A DNA stretch of 30,211 nt, from the NCBI GenBank assembly GCA_964450955.1, contig CAYVFI010000055.1, positions 1-30,211 on the forward strand. The letters are read 5' to 3'. Both the position numbers and the translations under genes were made by a program. The stretch's first letter is position 1, and each line of letters opens with the position of its first letter. Shown piece after piece: positions 8,161-18,804 of this stretch. This DNA comes from CAYNWT01 sp964450955. GTDB taxonomy: Bacteria; Planctomycetota; Planctomycetia; Planctomycetales; Planctomycetaceae. A model generated the notes under the pieces. That model saw nothing but the letters and a program-made list of their open reading frames with translations. It ran no database searches and was not told where the DNA came from.

Positions 8161-10547
8161 GGTCTTTCCTTTTCGTTGCTTCTGATCACGTTTCGTCGAA
8201 TCCGACTGAATGTCAGCTCCTGCACCAGTTGTTCGCAGTGCCTGCGATCGTCGGCAGTGATGTCGCCCGAACCGAACGCAGCTCGGTTGGCAATAGTGGC
8301 AAACTGTCTGAGGCTGGTAGCGTCGGAGATCTTAGTCAGCGACGCAATCCAATTTCCGAATGTCGTGCCCATGGGACGTTTGATGCCGGCCGAATTGAAT
8401 CGTCGTTCCAGTAGTCGCAGCGAGCGCAATGCCAGGCTGCGATTATTGGCTGGCTGCGTCACCTTCCAAACGGCAGTTCGCGCGAAGTCGGTCAGCCGGC
8501 GGCGGTTCCAAAACGAAGCAATCACCAACATCGCGACAGATAGGCTTACCCATGGATGGTTACGGATTCCTTCGGCCACAAAAGCGATGGCTGATCGAAG
8601 CCTGGCCAGCAGGCCAGGAGGTGGCATGAGAACTTCGTAGCCCGGGCTTGGTTCGACAGTGATCCATTGGTTGCTACCGATGTTGACCTCACACCAGAAG
8701 TGGGCGTCGCTGGTGTGGACAGGGGTGTGTCGTTTCTTCGCCTGGTACTTCTCTGGCCGAGCGTAAAAGCCGCCGACCAGGCGTGTCGGGTAGCCCTGAG
8801 TTCGCAGCATCACTGCCGCTGCTGTGGCGAACATGTACTCCGGGCCTTTCCGTTTCCTCAGCAGGAAGTCGGCGACAGGAAATTCAGAGTCTTCGTCCGC
8901 ATGTGCTGATCGGTCGAGCGTGTATTCGGTTCTCAGACGATCCGTGATCGCAGCGATTGCTTCGGGGCCGCGCGGTTGGGTGCTGGTCCAGTCGTACGCA
9001 AGTTTGCGGATGGCTTCGACTTCGTCGTGTACGGGCAGCGACGTGGAAATTTCATTCGCGCGCGGCACCCACACCAGGTTGTAGGACGTTTGCAATTTGT
9101 GACTGTCGATTCGGTTTGAGGCAACCTGGATTGGCGTCAGCGATGGCAGGTTCTCCCGATCTAACGCGACGAGTCCATTCTTGAACGACTTGTAGAAGTC
9201 GGTTCGATTAACCTGGTTAATACTGACCGCCGCGGTATGTGGCGGTGAGGGAATCATGTTGCCCTTCAGGTTGATAATCTTGACCGCGTGCGTTTCTCGA
9301 TGCCCGAACAGACCGTCGATGTTTCTCGACTTCGTAATGTTTAACCAGTGACGATCGCCCGTGTGTGCCATATTTAGCGGCGTGCGGACAAGTAGGTTGT
9401 CTTCAGGGATCCAGTGAATACCATCAAACACGTCGAAGAACTGCATCCGAAAGTGTACCGGAGTCCGACCCGCTACATAGAACATGGCGGCGCTGTCGAG
9501 GTCTTTGATCTGCTCGGAGTTCTTGTCGTTCTTCCGTCGCAGCGTTGAGAACTCGCGCCCCGCCTGTTTCGATCGCGCAATCCGGCGTTCGACCTCAATC
9601 ACATCTTCGGGCGGAACCGCGACCGCGCGTTCGGTAAGTTTGGCGATCTTCATCGGGTCGTCGAACGTGTCATCGAATGCGTCGTAGAGACTTGGCTTAT
9701 CGTCGTCCGCGAATGGAGCATCCTCAATCGGACCGAAGCTCTGGATGTTGTCCTTGCCGGCAACCAGCCCGTCACCATCTTTGACTCCGCCGTGCGCGTG
9801 ATCGTGGTGCTTTTCGGTTCCTCCCGACGAAGGCATAAAGCCTTTCAACCGATCCGATGCCGATGCTCCCGCGCCGCCGAAATACACGATGGCAAACAGG
9901 ATGGCCATTGGAACCGCAACAAGCCACGCGATTGGCAAGCGGCGTTTACTGTCTGCCATCGCTCGGCGACTCACCTGTTCCCAGTGCGACGCAATCAGCC
10001 ACACGACGCCCAGAACCGCGTAGATGGAAAACAACACGACAACCAGCATGCCGTTTGTTTTTGTCAGGCAGAAGATTGTCAGGAACAAGCTGGAAATCAT
10101 GCACAGCTGGCGATAGCTGCGTCGGAATCCACACGTTGCCAAAGCCAGCATGAGGTTTGACAGGCAGTGCATTATGAGTTCTTCGAACGGGTGTCCCGTG
10201 CCAAAGAAACTGCGCTGGATGGGTTCGCACAGGAGGCTCAGCAGCATAGCCATGAGCATCAGTGGGGGGATGATTAATGCGTTCGAACCTGTGAGGTGTC
10301 GCCTGGCAAACCAGCTTCCGACAATTACCACAACGGACTGAATGATGATTTCAATCGTGCACCAGTTTGAGTGGGAATGGCCGGCATCGTTGTGTTCAAC
10401 CAGCGTGAAGATCACTCCCGCCAACAGGGCCAACGCGATTGTCAGCAAGTGCAAATGTTTGCTGTCGCTGGATTCATTTGAACCGAAGTCAGAACCCGAT
10501 GTCGATCTGGCTCCAATCCGCCGTCCGCGTAATTGATTAGCTGACAC
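8157..10547 (-). CDS. Transglutaminase-like membrane protein lacking the catalytic Cys
   Basis: A 796-residue TgpA-like protein: several N-terminal transmembrane helices (about residues 30-200), a large extracytoplasmic region, a transglutaminase-like domain near residues 520-640, one further helix (~660-680) and a basic cytoplasmic tail. The core has FATAAAVMLRTQGYPTRLVG and DAHFWCEV, aligning with the TgpA pattern in which a G-x-C-E-x-F-A segment holds the nucleophile. Here the segment reads GPEYMFA, so Glu570 (codon 8838-8840) replaces the cysteine. His616 is kept and Glu632 (VEPSPGYE) replaces the usual Asp. GTG at 10547 with AAGGGGG upstream is preferred to an earlier ATG at 10607; it overlaps the DUF58 gene by 11 nt. 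It ends in a 4-nt overlap with moxR. A non-catalytic binding role is inferred. Confidence 0.9.
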   Translation of the reverse strand: MSANQLRGRRIGARSTSGSDFGSNESSDSKHLHLLTIALALLAGVIFTLVEHNDAGHSHSNWCTIEIIIQSVVVIVGSWFARRHLTGSNALIIPPLMLMAMLLSLLCEPIQRSFFGTGHPFEELIMHCLSNLMLALATCGFRRSYRQLCMISSLFLTIFCLTKTNGMLVVVLFSIYAVLGVVWLIASHWEQVSRRAMADSKRRLPIAWLVAVPMAILFAIVYFGGAGASASDRLKGFMPSSGGTEKHHDHAHGGVKDGDGLVAGKDNIQSFGPIEDAPFADDDKPSLYDAFDDTFDDPMKIAKLTERAVAVPPEDVIEVERRIARSKQAGREFSTLRRKNDKNSEQIKDLDSAAMFYVAGRTPVHFRMQFFDVFDGIHWIPEDNLLVRTPLNMAHTGDRHWLNITKSRNIDGLFGHRETHAVKIINLKGNMIPSPPHTAAVSINQVNRTDFYKSFKNGLVALDRENLPSLTPIQVASNRIDSHKLQTSYNLVWVPRANEISTSLPVHDEVEAIRKLAYDWTSTQPRGPEAIAAITDRLRTEYTLDRSAHADEDSEFPVADFLLRKRKGPEYMFATAAAVMLRTQGYPTRLVGGFYARPEKYQAKKRHTPVHTSDAHFWCEVNIGSNQWITVEPSPGYEVLMPPPGLLARLRSAIAFVAEGIRNHPWVSLSVAMLVIASFWNRRRLTDFARTAVWKVTQPANNRSLALRSLRLLERRFNSAGIKRPMGTTFGNWIASLTKISDATSLRQFATIANRAAFGSGDITADDRRHCEQLVQELTFSRIRRNVIRSNEKERP

Positions 10548-11715
10548 GACAGACCCCCTTCCATGCCTGGGGAAGATCGTCCTGCAGTCCGTTCCAACCA
10601 GCCACATCCAACCACGTATCTGCTGGAACCGTGTCGTCCGGTGCCAGTATCCGAACAGTCCGCCGCGCGTGGTGTCCGCGAGATGTCGTCACCACAATCT
10701 CGAATCCCGCTGCGCGTTTGGATTGATGCGTTGCGGTGCCCGCCTGGCACACAGCAAACTCGTCCATCATGCGGTGGTAGCTGTAGCTTGCTTCGCCCGC
10801 GACAAAAACCTTGTCAGCGATGTGGCACTCGACTCGGCAATGTTGTTCGTGCAGTGACCGGCAGATACTGGCCGCCGTTGCGATCAGGCATTCGGTTGTC
10901 TCTTCAGTACTGTTGCGGTGCGATTCTTCGCTCAGGTCAACGATAACACGAACCATCGAACTTTGCGGAGCCTGACGTTCGGTCACGATCAAAGTCTGGC
11001 GCCTGGCCGACTGCGCCCAGTGAACACGGCGCAAAGGATCGCCTTCCCGAAACGCGCGGGTTCCGATGATGTCACCAAAGTGACCTGCTCGTCGGGGACT
11101 GAGTTCGTCTTCGGCGTGCGATTCGGCCGCGTCGGGTAGTCCCTGTAAGGCCACGGTGCGCGGCCACACGGTCAGACTGCCGTGAACAGTCGCGGGTCGA
11201 GAGGCTCGGATTAAGCCGAACGGGAATCCGGTTTCGACTTCTACCGCTTCCAGTGGATACTTACCGCGGCGCGTGGGTTCGAACTGCCAGGTGTATTCGA
11301 CTTCAGACCGAGCCGGAACTCGCGACAGGCCCACCCCTTCTTCTGAATGAACCGAGTCTGTTGTGCTTAAGCCGCGAATGATGGACAGGCCCCAAACCGG
11401 GAACCAGCTGCGGTTCTTGACGCCAAGGCGAACAACGACAGGTTGCCCAACTTCAGTACGGCGGACATCGAAGTACATTGTCACGTGGATAGCTCGGACC
11501 GCCAACATCGGCAGCACCAAGCCGCCAATCGCAATCAGCAGCAGGCCGATGGTTGGAATCCAAAGCCAGACATTCAGCCCGTACGCACAGATGCCGGCCG
11601 CGATTGCCGCCAGCAAGATCGACCAGAAAGGATTCTTCAGCCAGTAGACCCACCGATTGGCTCCGGGGCAGAAGTCATTCTGCATCGACGATCCGAGTTT
11701 TCGCAGCCGTTCCAC
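10537..11715 (-). CDS. DUF58-domain membrane protein
   Basis: A 392-residue DUF58 protein. Two adjacent hydrophobic helices lie near residues 25-75 (after WVYWLKNPFWSILLAA), followed by a beta-rich domain and the DUF58 signature GTRAFREGDPLRRVHW. A vWA-like alpha/beta domain then starts at MVRVIVDLSEES. DUF58 proteins accompany MoxR ATPases and transglutaminase-like proteins in operons related to envelope or stress functions; partners rather than chemistry define them. The frame is open to 11820, but GTG at 11715, with GGAG 7 nt upstream, avoids a low-complexity leader that would cover the operon's promoter region; ATG 10 codons later is another option. It is the first gene of the minus-strand operon and overlaps the next gene by 11 nt. 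Confidence 0.9.
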   Translation of the reverse strand: MERLRKLGSSMQNDFCPGANRWVYWLKNPFWSILLAAIAAGICAYGLNVWLWIPTIGLLLIAIGGLVLPMLAVRAIHVTMYFDVRRTEVGQPVVVRLGVKNRSWFPVWGLSIIRGLSTTDSVHSEEGVGLSRVPARSEVEYTWQFEPTRRGKYPLEAVEVETGFPFGLIRASRPATVHGSLTVWPRTVALQGLPDAAESHAEDELSPRRAGHFGDIIGTRAFREGDPLRRVHWAQSARRQTLIVTERQAPQSSMVRVIVDLSEESHRNSTEETTECLIATAASICRSLHEQHCRVECHIADKVFVAGEASYSYHRMMDEFAVCQAGTATHQSKRAAGFEIVVTTSRGHHARRTVRILAPDDTVPADTWLDVAGWNGLQDDLPQAWKGVCRVS

Positions 11716-11787
11716 TATCCAGCTCCAGTGGCCCCCACCCTCACTACGCGAAAGTCTATGTTTGTGACTGCGCTTATCGAGTGCAAA

Positions 11788-11856
11788 TGCAATAATATTG
11801 CAATACTGGCGGATGTCCACAAAGGAACAGCTAATTGTTCAGGTAAAATTATTGCA
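11788..11856. promoter_or_regulatory. AT-rich inverted repeats, possible operator
   Basis: TGCAATAATATTGCA at 11788-11802 is a 15-nt near-perfect palindrome around a central A. A third half-site, ATTATTGCA, lies at 11848-11856 and is the exact reverse complement of TGCAATAAT at 11788-11796. The cluster lies 70-140 nt upstream of the DUF58 start, where an operon promoter or repressor site would be expected. The function as an operator is inference. Confidence 0.35.
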
Positions 11857-12064
11857 TTCAGGGATGTTCGCCACCAGCAATTCGATTGATGAACGCCCGG
11901 GTGAAATGCCAGCCTGAGAGCCCGGATTATCCTGGGGATTGGTCAAGAGGAGCAAAGCGAGGGCGAACAAGACAGTAGTCCCGTCTAAGGGCCAGAATCA
12001 GGGACGACTACCAAGTGCTTGTCCGCCCTCAGAGCTTGCGAAGTTCAAAGCGTTTTGTCTAAGC

Positions 12065-12094
12065 TTATTCATCGGTAAAGAGTGCACGTATAAT
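12065..12094 (+). promoter_or_regulatory. Possible sigma-70 type promoter
   Basis: A consensus -10 hexamer TATAAT (12089-12094) is preceded after 18 nt by TTATTC (12065-12070), a weak -35. It points towards the small ORF at 12266 and the zinc peptidase gene at 12749. The -35 match is poor, so this is tentative. Confidence 0.35.
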
Positions 12095-12265
12095 CACCCG
12101 TTAACCTGTTTTGGCGGAAAGATGTGTAAATCATCTCACATAACTGCGAGTGTGGCGTTTTATGCACTAACATGCACAGCCATTAATCCGGAACCAGAGA
12201 GATCAGTGACCAGGCGGGTGTTCAGCCACCATGTGATCCATACGTCATCCTCAAATTGAGCGAAA

Positions 12266-12487
12266 ATGAAAGACAGTGAATTGCTACAGGATGTAGCCAA
12301 TCGACTACGTCAACTGGAAGACATGCGGCCAACCGGAAGTCCGGCGCTTCAGTCGCTGATCACTGAATTGGGGGGTGAATTGGTGGGAGCTTGCGACCGT
12401 GTTTGTTCTCGTTGGAGCAAAGTCCTCCACATGGCTCTGTTAGAGAACTCCTCATTTGAGCCGGAAGAACCGCGGTTCGATAATTGA
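12266..12487 (+). CDS. Small hypothetical protein
   Basis: A 73-residue ORF, acidic, with an amphipathic helical N-terminus (MKDSELLQDVANRLRQLED) and two cysteines at CDRVC. No family is recognised and the ribosome-binding site is weak. In its favour are the ATG start, a protein-like composition, a position downstream of a TATAAT box, and the absence of a better frame on either strand. It lies 261 nt upstream of the zinc peptidase gene; that gap shows nothing I can name. It could be spurious. Confidence 0.45.
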   Translation: MKDSELLQDVANRLRQLEDMRPTGSPALQSLITELGGELVGACDRVCSRWSKVLHMALLENSSFEPEEPRFDN

Positions 12488-12748
12488 TTTGCTGACGGGT
12501 TCTGTTGCGGCGGCACGCAATGCCGTCGGCCAAGCCTATCGCGGGGCAGGGGGCTGAGCCGGGTTCCGGCTACGGATCGGCGTGCCCTGATCTCGGCCGC
12601 AAATCGTGACGTATCGCTGTCCGGCCAGCCGGGACCTGCGCCCCGAAACGCTGCCATGAAGAGTTGGCGTTCCGATCACGGCCCTAATTGCCCTAAACTG
12701 GCTTCGGGCCGAAGCGTTAGAAGCAGGCCAATGAAAGGTGAGTAAGTC

Positions 12749-13450
12749 GTGGGTGACCCTTTGTTTCTGATACTGCTGGTCGGTATCCCGTTGATCAGTC
12801 AGTTCGTCGCGTCGCAGATGCGCAAACGTTTTGTGACGTTTTCCAGCGACCCAATTCAGTACAGCGGTGCTGAAGTCGCCGCGATGATGTTGAACCAAAG
12901 CGACATTCACGACGTGCAGATCACCGCGACTGGCGGGCAACTGACGGACCACTACAACCCAACAAATAAAACGGTCAACTTAAGCGAAGTTGTTTGTCAC
13001 GAACGCAACATCGCGGCCGCCGCCGTTGCCGCTCATGAAGTCGGCCATGCTGTTCAGCATGCCACCGGTTATCCGCTTCTGACAGCCAGATCGAAGCTGG
13101 TTCCGCTGTTAAACATCAGTAATAAGATCTTGCCGCTGGTCGCCATGGGTGGAGCCGGGCTGACCGGGATGCTGATGCAGCAGTTTGGTCCACTGAAGTA
13201 CGCCTTCATCGGCGTCCTGGGACTTCCCGCACTTTTCGCAGTTGTCACATTGCCAGTTGAATTTAACGCCAGCAACCGCGCGCTTGCGTGGATGGAACAC
13301 GCAAACCTGGTGCCGGTCGAACAGCGGGCTCGAGCGAAGAAGGCTTTGTTTTGGGCTGCCATGACTTATGTCATTGCCGCACTGGGATCGATTGCCCAAC
13401 TACTGTATTACGCCAGGTTCTTCATGGGCGGAAGTCGACGACGGTTCTAA
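12749..13450 (+). CDS. YugP-like neutral zinc metallopeptidase
   Basis: A 233-residue membrane metallopeptidase of the YugP/Zn_peptidase_2 group. An N-terminal hydrophobic helix (residues ~4-20) is followed by a soluble segment and the zinc-binding motif HEVGH at 96-100 (AAHEVGHAVQHATGY), with His96 and His100 as ligands and Glu97 as catalytic base. Two hydrophobic regions follow (~125-170) and a last helix near 205-225. The GTG at 12749 is chosen because AAAGGTGAG lies about 8 nt upstream and the protein begins directly at the family's N-terminal helix. Length is normal for the family. Substrates of these proteases are unknown. The gene is convergent with ftsK, 105 nt away. Confidence 0.92.
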   Translation: MGDPLFLILLVGIPLISQFVASQMRKRFVTFSSDPIQYSGAEVAAMMLNQSDIHDVQITATGGQLTDHYNPTNKTVNLSEVVCHERNIAAAAVAAHEVGHAVQHATGYPLLTARSKLVPLLNISNKILPLVAMGGAGLTGMLMQQFGPLKYAFIGVLGLPALFAVVTLPVEFNASNRALAWMEHANLVPVEQRARAKKALFWAAMTYVIAALGSIAQLLYYARFFMGGSRRRF

Positions 13451-13479
13451 GACCAGGTTTAAGCGGTACAGCGCGATAT

Positions 13480-13546
13480 CCGTAGCAGGGGCACGTTGGC
13501 TGTCGAAAGGCGGGCAATCGATACGGCCGGGGCGACCATGCTACGG
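13480..13546. other. Inverted repeat between convergent genes
   Basis: CCGTAGCA (13480-13487) is exactly repeated in inverse as TGCTACGG (13539-13546), separated by 51 nt, in the gap between the zinc peptidase stop and the ftsK stop. It could form a weak bidirectional terminator stem, but there is no T-tract and the loop is long. Confidence 0.25.
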
Positions 13547-13555
13547 GACTCCGTT

Positions 13556-15991
<2,436 letters not shown>

Positions 15992-16434
15992 TGTTGAGAA
16001 CCGCACCAGAAGAACATGATCAGCTGGCGAGGTTCGCGACGTACCTTCATCGCACAGAACGAACCGGATGTTCGCGACAGACGTCACGATCAACAGCGCG
16101 CACCGATAGCGGTTTGGGAACGTCGGGAGAACCGGGCACTAAGCCACAGGAGCTCAGCCCCGCATCCCGCGGGGCTGGTCCATGCTTCTGTGACAGTGCA
16201 CTCCAGGGGAAAGGAGTCACCTGCTCTAGAATTAACTTAACACCAAAAGGGTGTGATGTCGGAAAAAAGCAACATCCAGTGATGTCTTAAAACATCATCC
16301 TTGAGCGATCGTACCGGCTGCACCGGTTGTCAACGTTTGGCATTGGGGTGAGCGTGAAAATGCGATCAAAACGGTTCAAGAACACAAACGACCGATTGAC
16401 TTCGACATAACCCTTTACGGGGGCTTCTCACCGG
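15992..16434. other. Intergenic region upstream of ftsK
   Basis: About 440 nt between the ftsK start and the stop of the upstream membrane-protein gene on the same strand. It should carry the ftsK promoter. The only structure I see is the GATGT/ACATC cluster at 16255-16297; no credible ORF or RNA gene was found. Confidence 0.5.
16255..16297. promoter_or_regulatory. Four GATGT/ACATC half-sites, possible operator
   Basis: GATGT at 16255-16259 and 16281-16285 alternates with ACATC at 16272-16276 and 16292-16296. The last pair forms the imperfect 18-nt palindrome TGATGTCTTAAAACATCA (16280-16297) with one mismatched pair. It lies ~265 nt upstream of ftsK. A protein-binding site is inferred only from symmetry and repetition. 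Confidence 0.35.
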
Positions 16435-17631
16435 CTACTTCTCACCCGAAGCAGTCCCCACGTCCCCGGACAGAAAGTCTGCGTCTTCCGGTTTCGATTG
16501 CAGTGCGATTACTTTCGCAGGGTGCTCTGATTGAGCTTCCATGACTTCGGATTTGTCGGCCAATCCCATCTTCAGCGCCGCGTATGGAAGGCCGAACGCT
16601 ACTGCGACACTGACGGCGGTTCCGAACGCGACCTTGCCCAGGTCGCGAGAGATAAATCCTCGCAGCTGTTTCCCATCACAGTGTCTTGATCGCAGCCAAA
16701 GCCCGAGTTCTCTTCCGGCCAACAATCCAAGGAACACCCACGTTGTGCTCATTGGCATCTTTGGCGGCCACGGAATCGTCCAACCCATTGTGGCGAACAA
16801 TTTCGGGATGTAGTCCACTTTGAAAAACAACAGCACCAGCCCGTAAAACAAATCGATGAACGTTGCCGATCGCAGATCAATCGTATTCGTTTTCTCCGTG
16901 ACAACCTTTTGAATTCTCCCGCCACCGTTTCGAATCAGATAGCCCTGAGTCAGCACCATCCCAATGAGCGCCAGTGCGATGGCTCCTCCACCAAGCCGGC
17001 GCGGAAGGTACACAAAGACGTTGGCCAGATCCTGCACCAGCCACATGCTCCACAGAAATCCGGTGGAGAGCCACTGGAAGACAAACCAGGCTGGGTTTGG
17101 GTTTTCTCGGCCGACTGTGTCCTTTTGGAAACGCCGTTCCAACGTGATCACAACCGCGCCGTACGCAAGCAGTCCAACCGCAGCCGCCAGGATGTAACCG
17201 ACCACTGACTTTTTCAGCATGCTGGTAAACACGTCTGCGGATCCACCGGCCGAGAACATTGCAACCGGCTCACCAGCCTGCATCGCGCTGAGTGTCGCGA
17301 ATGCACTTAGGACCAGCAGGGATGTGCTGACGGGGATTCCGCGTCGCGTAAGCAAAACCAGAACCAGAGGTGGGACCACATACAACCAGTTAAACGCCGC
17401 GGGAAAGTCGATGCCCTTCTTGTCCAGGCGGCCAAAAGTCGGATCGCCACCGTTGCTCATCCAGCCCCACACGACGGTGATGACAAGGATGGATGAGATC
17501 CATCCCCACAGCATCCACCACGGGCGCTTTTGGTTCGAACTCAGAAACGTACCCAGTGTTTGAATCGAGTCGTTGGCCACGATCGAGTACGCGGCCAGGG
17601 CAAACCCGATCAGCATAAATACGTCACTCAT
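16435..17631 (-). CDS. Polytopic membrane protein with ANDSIQTLGT motif
   Basis: A 398-residue membrane protein with about nine or ten hydrophobic segments and a polar C-terminal tail (from about residue 355). The N-terminus contains VANDSIQTLGTFL. The A-N-D plus L-G-T spacing is reminiscent of the GANDVANAFGT signature of PiT phosphate transporters, but the internal repeat and the second signature typical of PiT were not found, so I do not assign a transport function. Several WGW/WLW motifs sit at helix ends. ATG at 17631 begins directly at the first helix. It lies on the same strand as ftsK, 443 nt upstream of it, and is preceded by a gene-poor gap. Function unknown. Confidence 0.8.
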   Translation of the reverse strand: MSDVFMLIGFALAAYSIVANDSIQTLGTFLSSNQKRPWWMLWGWISSILVITVVWGWMSNGGDPTFGRLDKKGIDFPAAFNWLYVVPPLVLVLLTRRGIPVSTSLLVLSAFATLSAMQAGEPVAMFSAGGSADVFTSMLKKSVVGYILAAAVGLLAYGAVVITLERRFQKDTVGRENPNPAWFVFQWLSTGFLWSMWLVQDLANVFVYLPRRLGGGAIALALIGMVLTQGYLIRNGGGRIQKVVTEKTNTIDLRSATFIDLFYGLVLLFFKVDYIPKLFATMGWTIPWPPKMPMSTTWVFLGLLAGRELGLWLRSRHCDGKQLRGFISRDLGKVAFGTAVSVAVAFGLPYAALKMGLADKSEVMEAQSEHPAKVIALQSKPEDADFLSGDVGTASGEK

Positions 17632-18206
17632 GGCTCGGCAGACTCAGTTTTGGGATGCGCCCTGGGGCGAGCGATAAGGGTTCATAATCACTTCTTCACA
17701 ACCGCCGCTGGCGTGTTGGAGTGTGAATGTGAAGATTCTGTTAGGGCGTGGATTCTGCCGTCAGTGGAGAACATGTGCAACTTGGCCGACACACTCACAT
17801 CGCGATTCCGTCAAAGTCGTCATACGAACCGGTTTCCATCGCCGTATTTGCCGCACTTTTCTACATCTGTGCGGTCGGGCGCTGGCCAAACTTGCGACGA
17901 GAATTCCTGCCAACACGCTCGGATAGTCCAATTCGATCGACGTTTCCGTGCGGCCACGAAGAACCTGAGCCGCGTCTCCTGAATGCGGGCGGGCAGCCAA
18001 ATGCCGCGTCGCGCGGATCGCGTTGTGGACTTTGTGCCGCCCGGCAGCCGCCGATGCCTCGCCGGGTTTGTGTTCGCCACTCGCTGGCCTCTGCGGTACG
18101 ACAACCGGGACAACGAAACGCAATTAGCGTGGAGTACCATGAACCCCTGATTTGGGCTGCTAAGGAAGCGTGGCGTTCGGTTCTCGCAGCCGACGGCCAA
18201 CAGCCG
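17632..18206. other. Gene-poor gap with overlapping short frames
   Basis: About 575 nt without a convincing gene. Several short frames overlap on both strands, each rich in Arg, Ser and His as expected for GC-rich noncoding DNA. On the minus strand one frame contains IAFRCPGCRT, and a neighbouring frame shortly after reads RVANTNPARHRRLPGGTKS. Together they weakly recall the N-terminal zinc ribbon of a decayed gene. No rnpB, tmRNA or SRP RNA signature was found. Confidence 0.4.
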
Positions 18207-18707
18207 TCACTGATCGTCGTACTCAGAACCAGAAGGCTCAATGTCGTCCTGCTGGTCATCGCGTTGAGCAGCCTCAGCGGTAAGTTCACTGGCTTGCGTC
18301 AGCTTTCGAGTGAGATACTGCTTCCCCGCGTTCGCCACGCGATATTCAAGACCTGAGGTCCGGTTCCGCATCTGAAAGTTGATGAACCCCGCGGCGATAA
18401 GTTTGCCGTGCAGCTTGCACAGATCGTCGGGTTCGACTCCATCGAGATCACAAATGCGATCGACCCACGGGTCACCCTTGTCAGCGTCAAACGGAGTCGG
18501 CTGCTTTTCCGGAACCGCAGCGTCGGGTTCCGACGGTTCCGCGAGTTGCTGGTCCTCGACACCTTCGGCAGATTTTGCCTCTTCGTCAGCCGCCTTCTGA
18601 GCCTTCGCGCGGTCGGCTCGCTTGCCGAGACACGTCTCGCGATAGTTCTGGAGCAGTCGAAAGCAGTCCAGATCGAGGCTAAGAATTTCGGCTTCAGCAG
18701 TGAGCAT
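18207..18707 (-). CDS. Hypothetical protein with winged-helix-like C-terminus
   Basis: A 166-residue acidic protein with no recognised family. The N-terminus is helical (MLTAEAEILSLDLDCFRLL), followed by a charged Lys/Ala/Glu helix and a Pro/Ala/Glu-rich linker. The C-terminal part (from DPWVDRICDLDGV) alternates helices and strands ending in GLEYRVANAGKQYL, which resembles a winged-helix fold with a helix, loop and beta wing. The tail is Asp/Glu/Gln-rich. The frame stays open to 18881, overlapping yceH; ATG at 18707 avoids the overlap, and GTG at 18764 is another possible start. It follows yceH closely, so the two are probably co-transcribed. Confidence 0.6.
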   Translation of the reverse strand: MLTAEAEILSLDLDCFRLLQNYRETCLGKRADRAKAQKAADEEAKSAEGVEDQQLAEPSEPDAAVPEKQPTPFDADKGDPWVDRICDLDGVEPDDLCKLHGKLIAAGFINFQMRNRTSGLEYRVANAGKQYLTRKLTQASELTAEAAQRDDQQDDIEPSGSEYDDQ

Positions 18708-18804
18708 GCTGAGTGTATCGGCCCGGCCCTGCCAACCTTGCAGGCTGGCCACGACGTCCGTCACGACCGTTACAACCGGACCCCAATGCGCGGGCGACCC
18801 TGGA

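Larger units (their letters stand above)
11716..12265. other. Divergent intergenic region
   Basis: About 550 nt between the DUF58 operon (minus) and a small plus-strand ORF. It should hold promoters for both directions. Seen in it are an AT-rich inverted-repeat cluster (11788-11856) and a TATAAT box (12089-12094). A plus-strand open frame at 11939-12259 has implausible composition and crosses the TATAAT box, so it is not called. No RNA gene was recognised. Confidence 0.6.

Noticed and set aside
10548..10607. Longer N-terminus of the transglutaminase-like gene
   Set aside because: GTG at 10547 has a purine-rich site upstream and a short overlap with the DUF58 stop, as seen for the other genes of the operon.
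11939..12259. A 106-codon plus-strand open frame in the divergent intergenic region
   Set aside because: Composition is not protein-like, there is no family resemblance, and it spans the best TATAAT promoter box of the region.
17632..18206. RNase P RNA, tmRNA or another housekeeping RNA in the gap
   Set aside because: The conserved RNase P core (GAGGAAAGTCCGGGC-like) and tmRNA tRNA-like ends are absent.
17748..18356. A 202-codon plus-strand open frame over the gap before the small winged-helix-like gene
   Set aside because: Arg/Ser/Pro-rich composition, no ribosome-binding site, and it runs antisense into the real gene at 18207.
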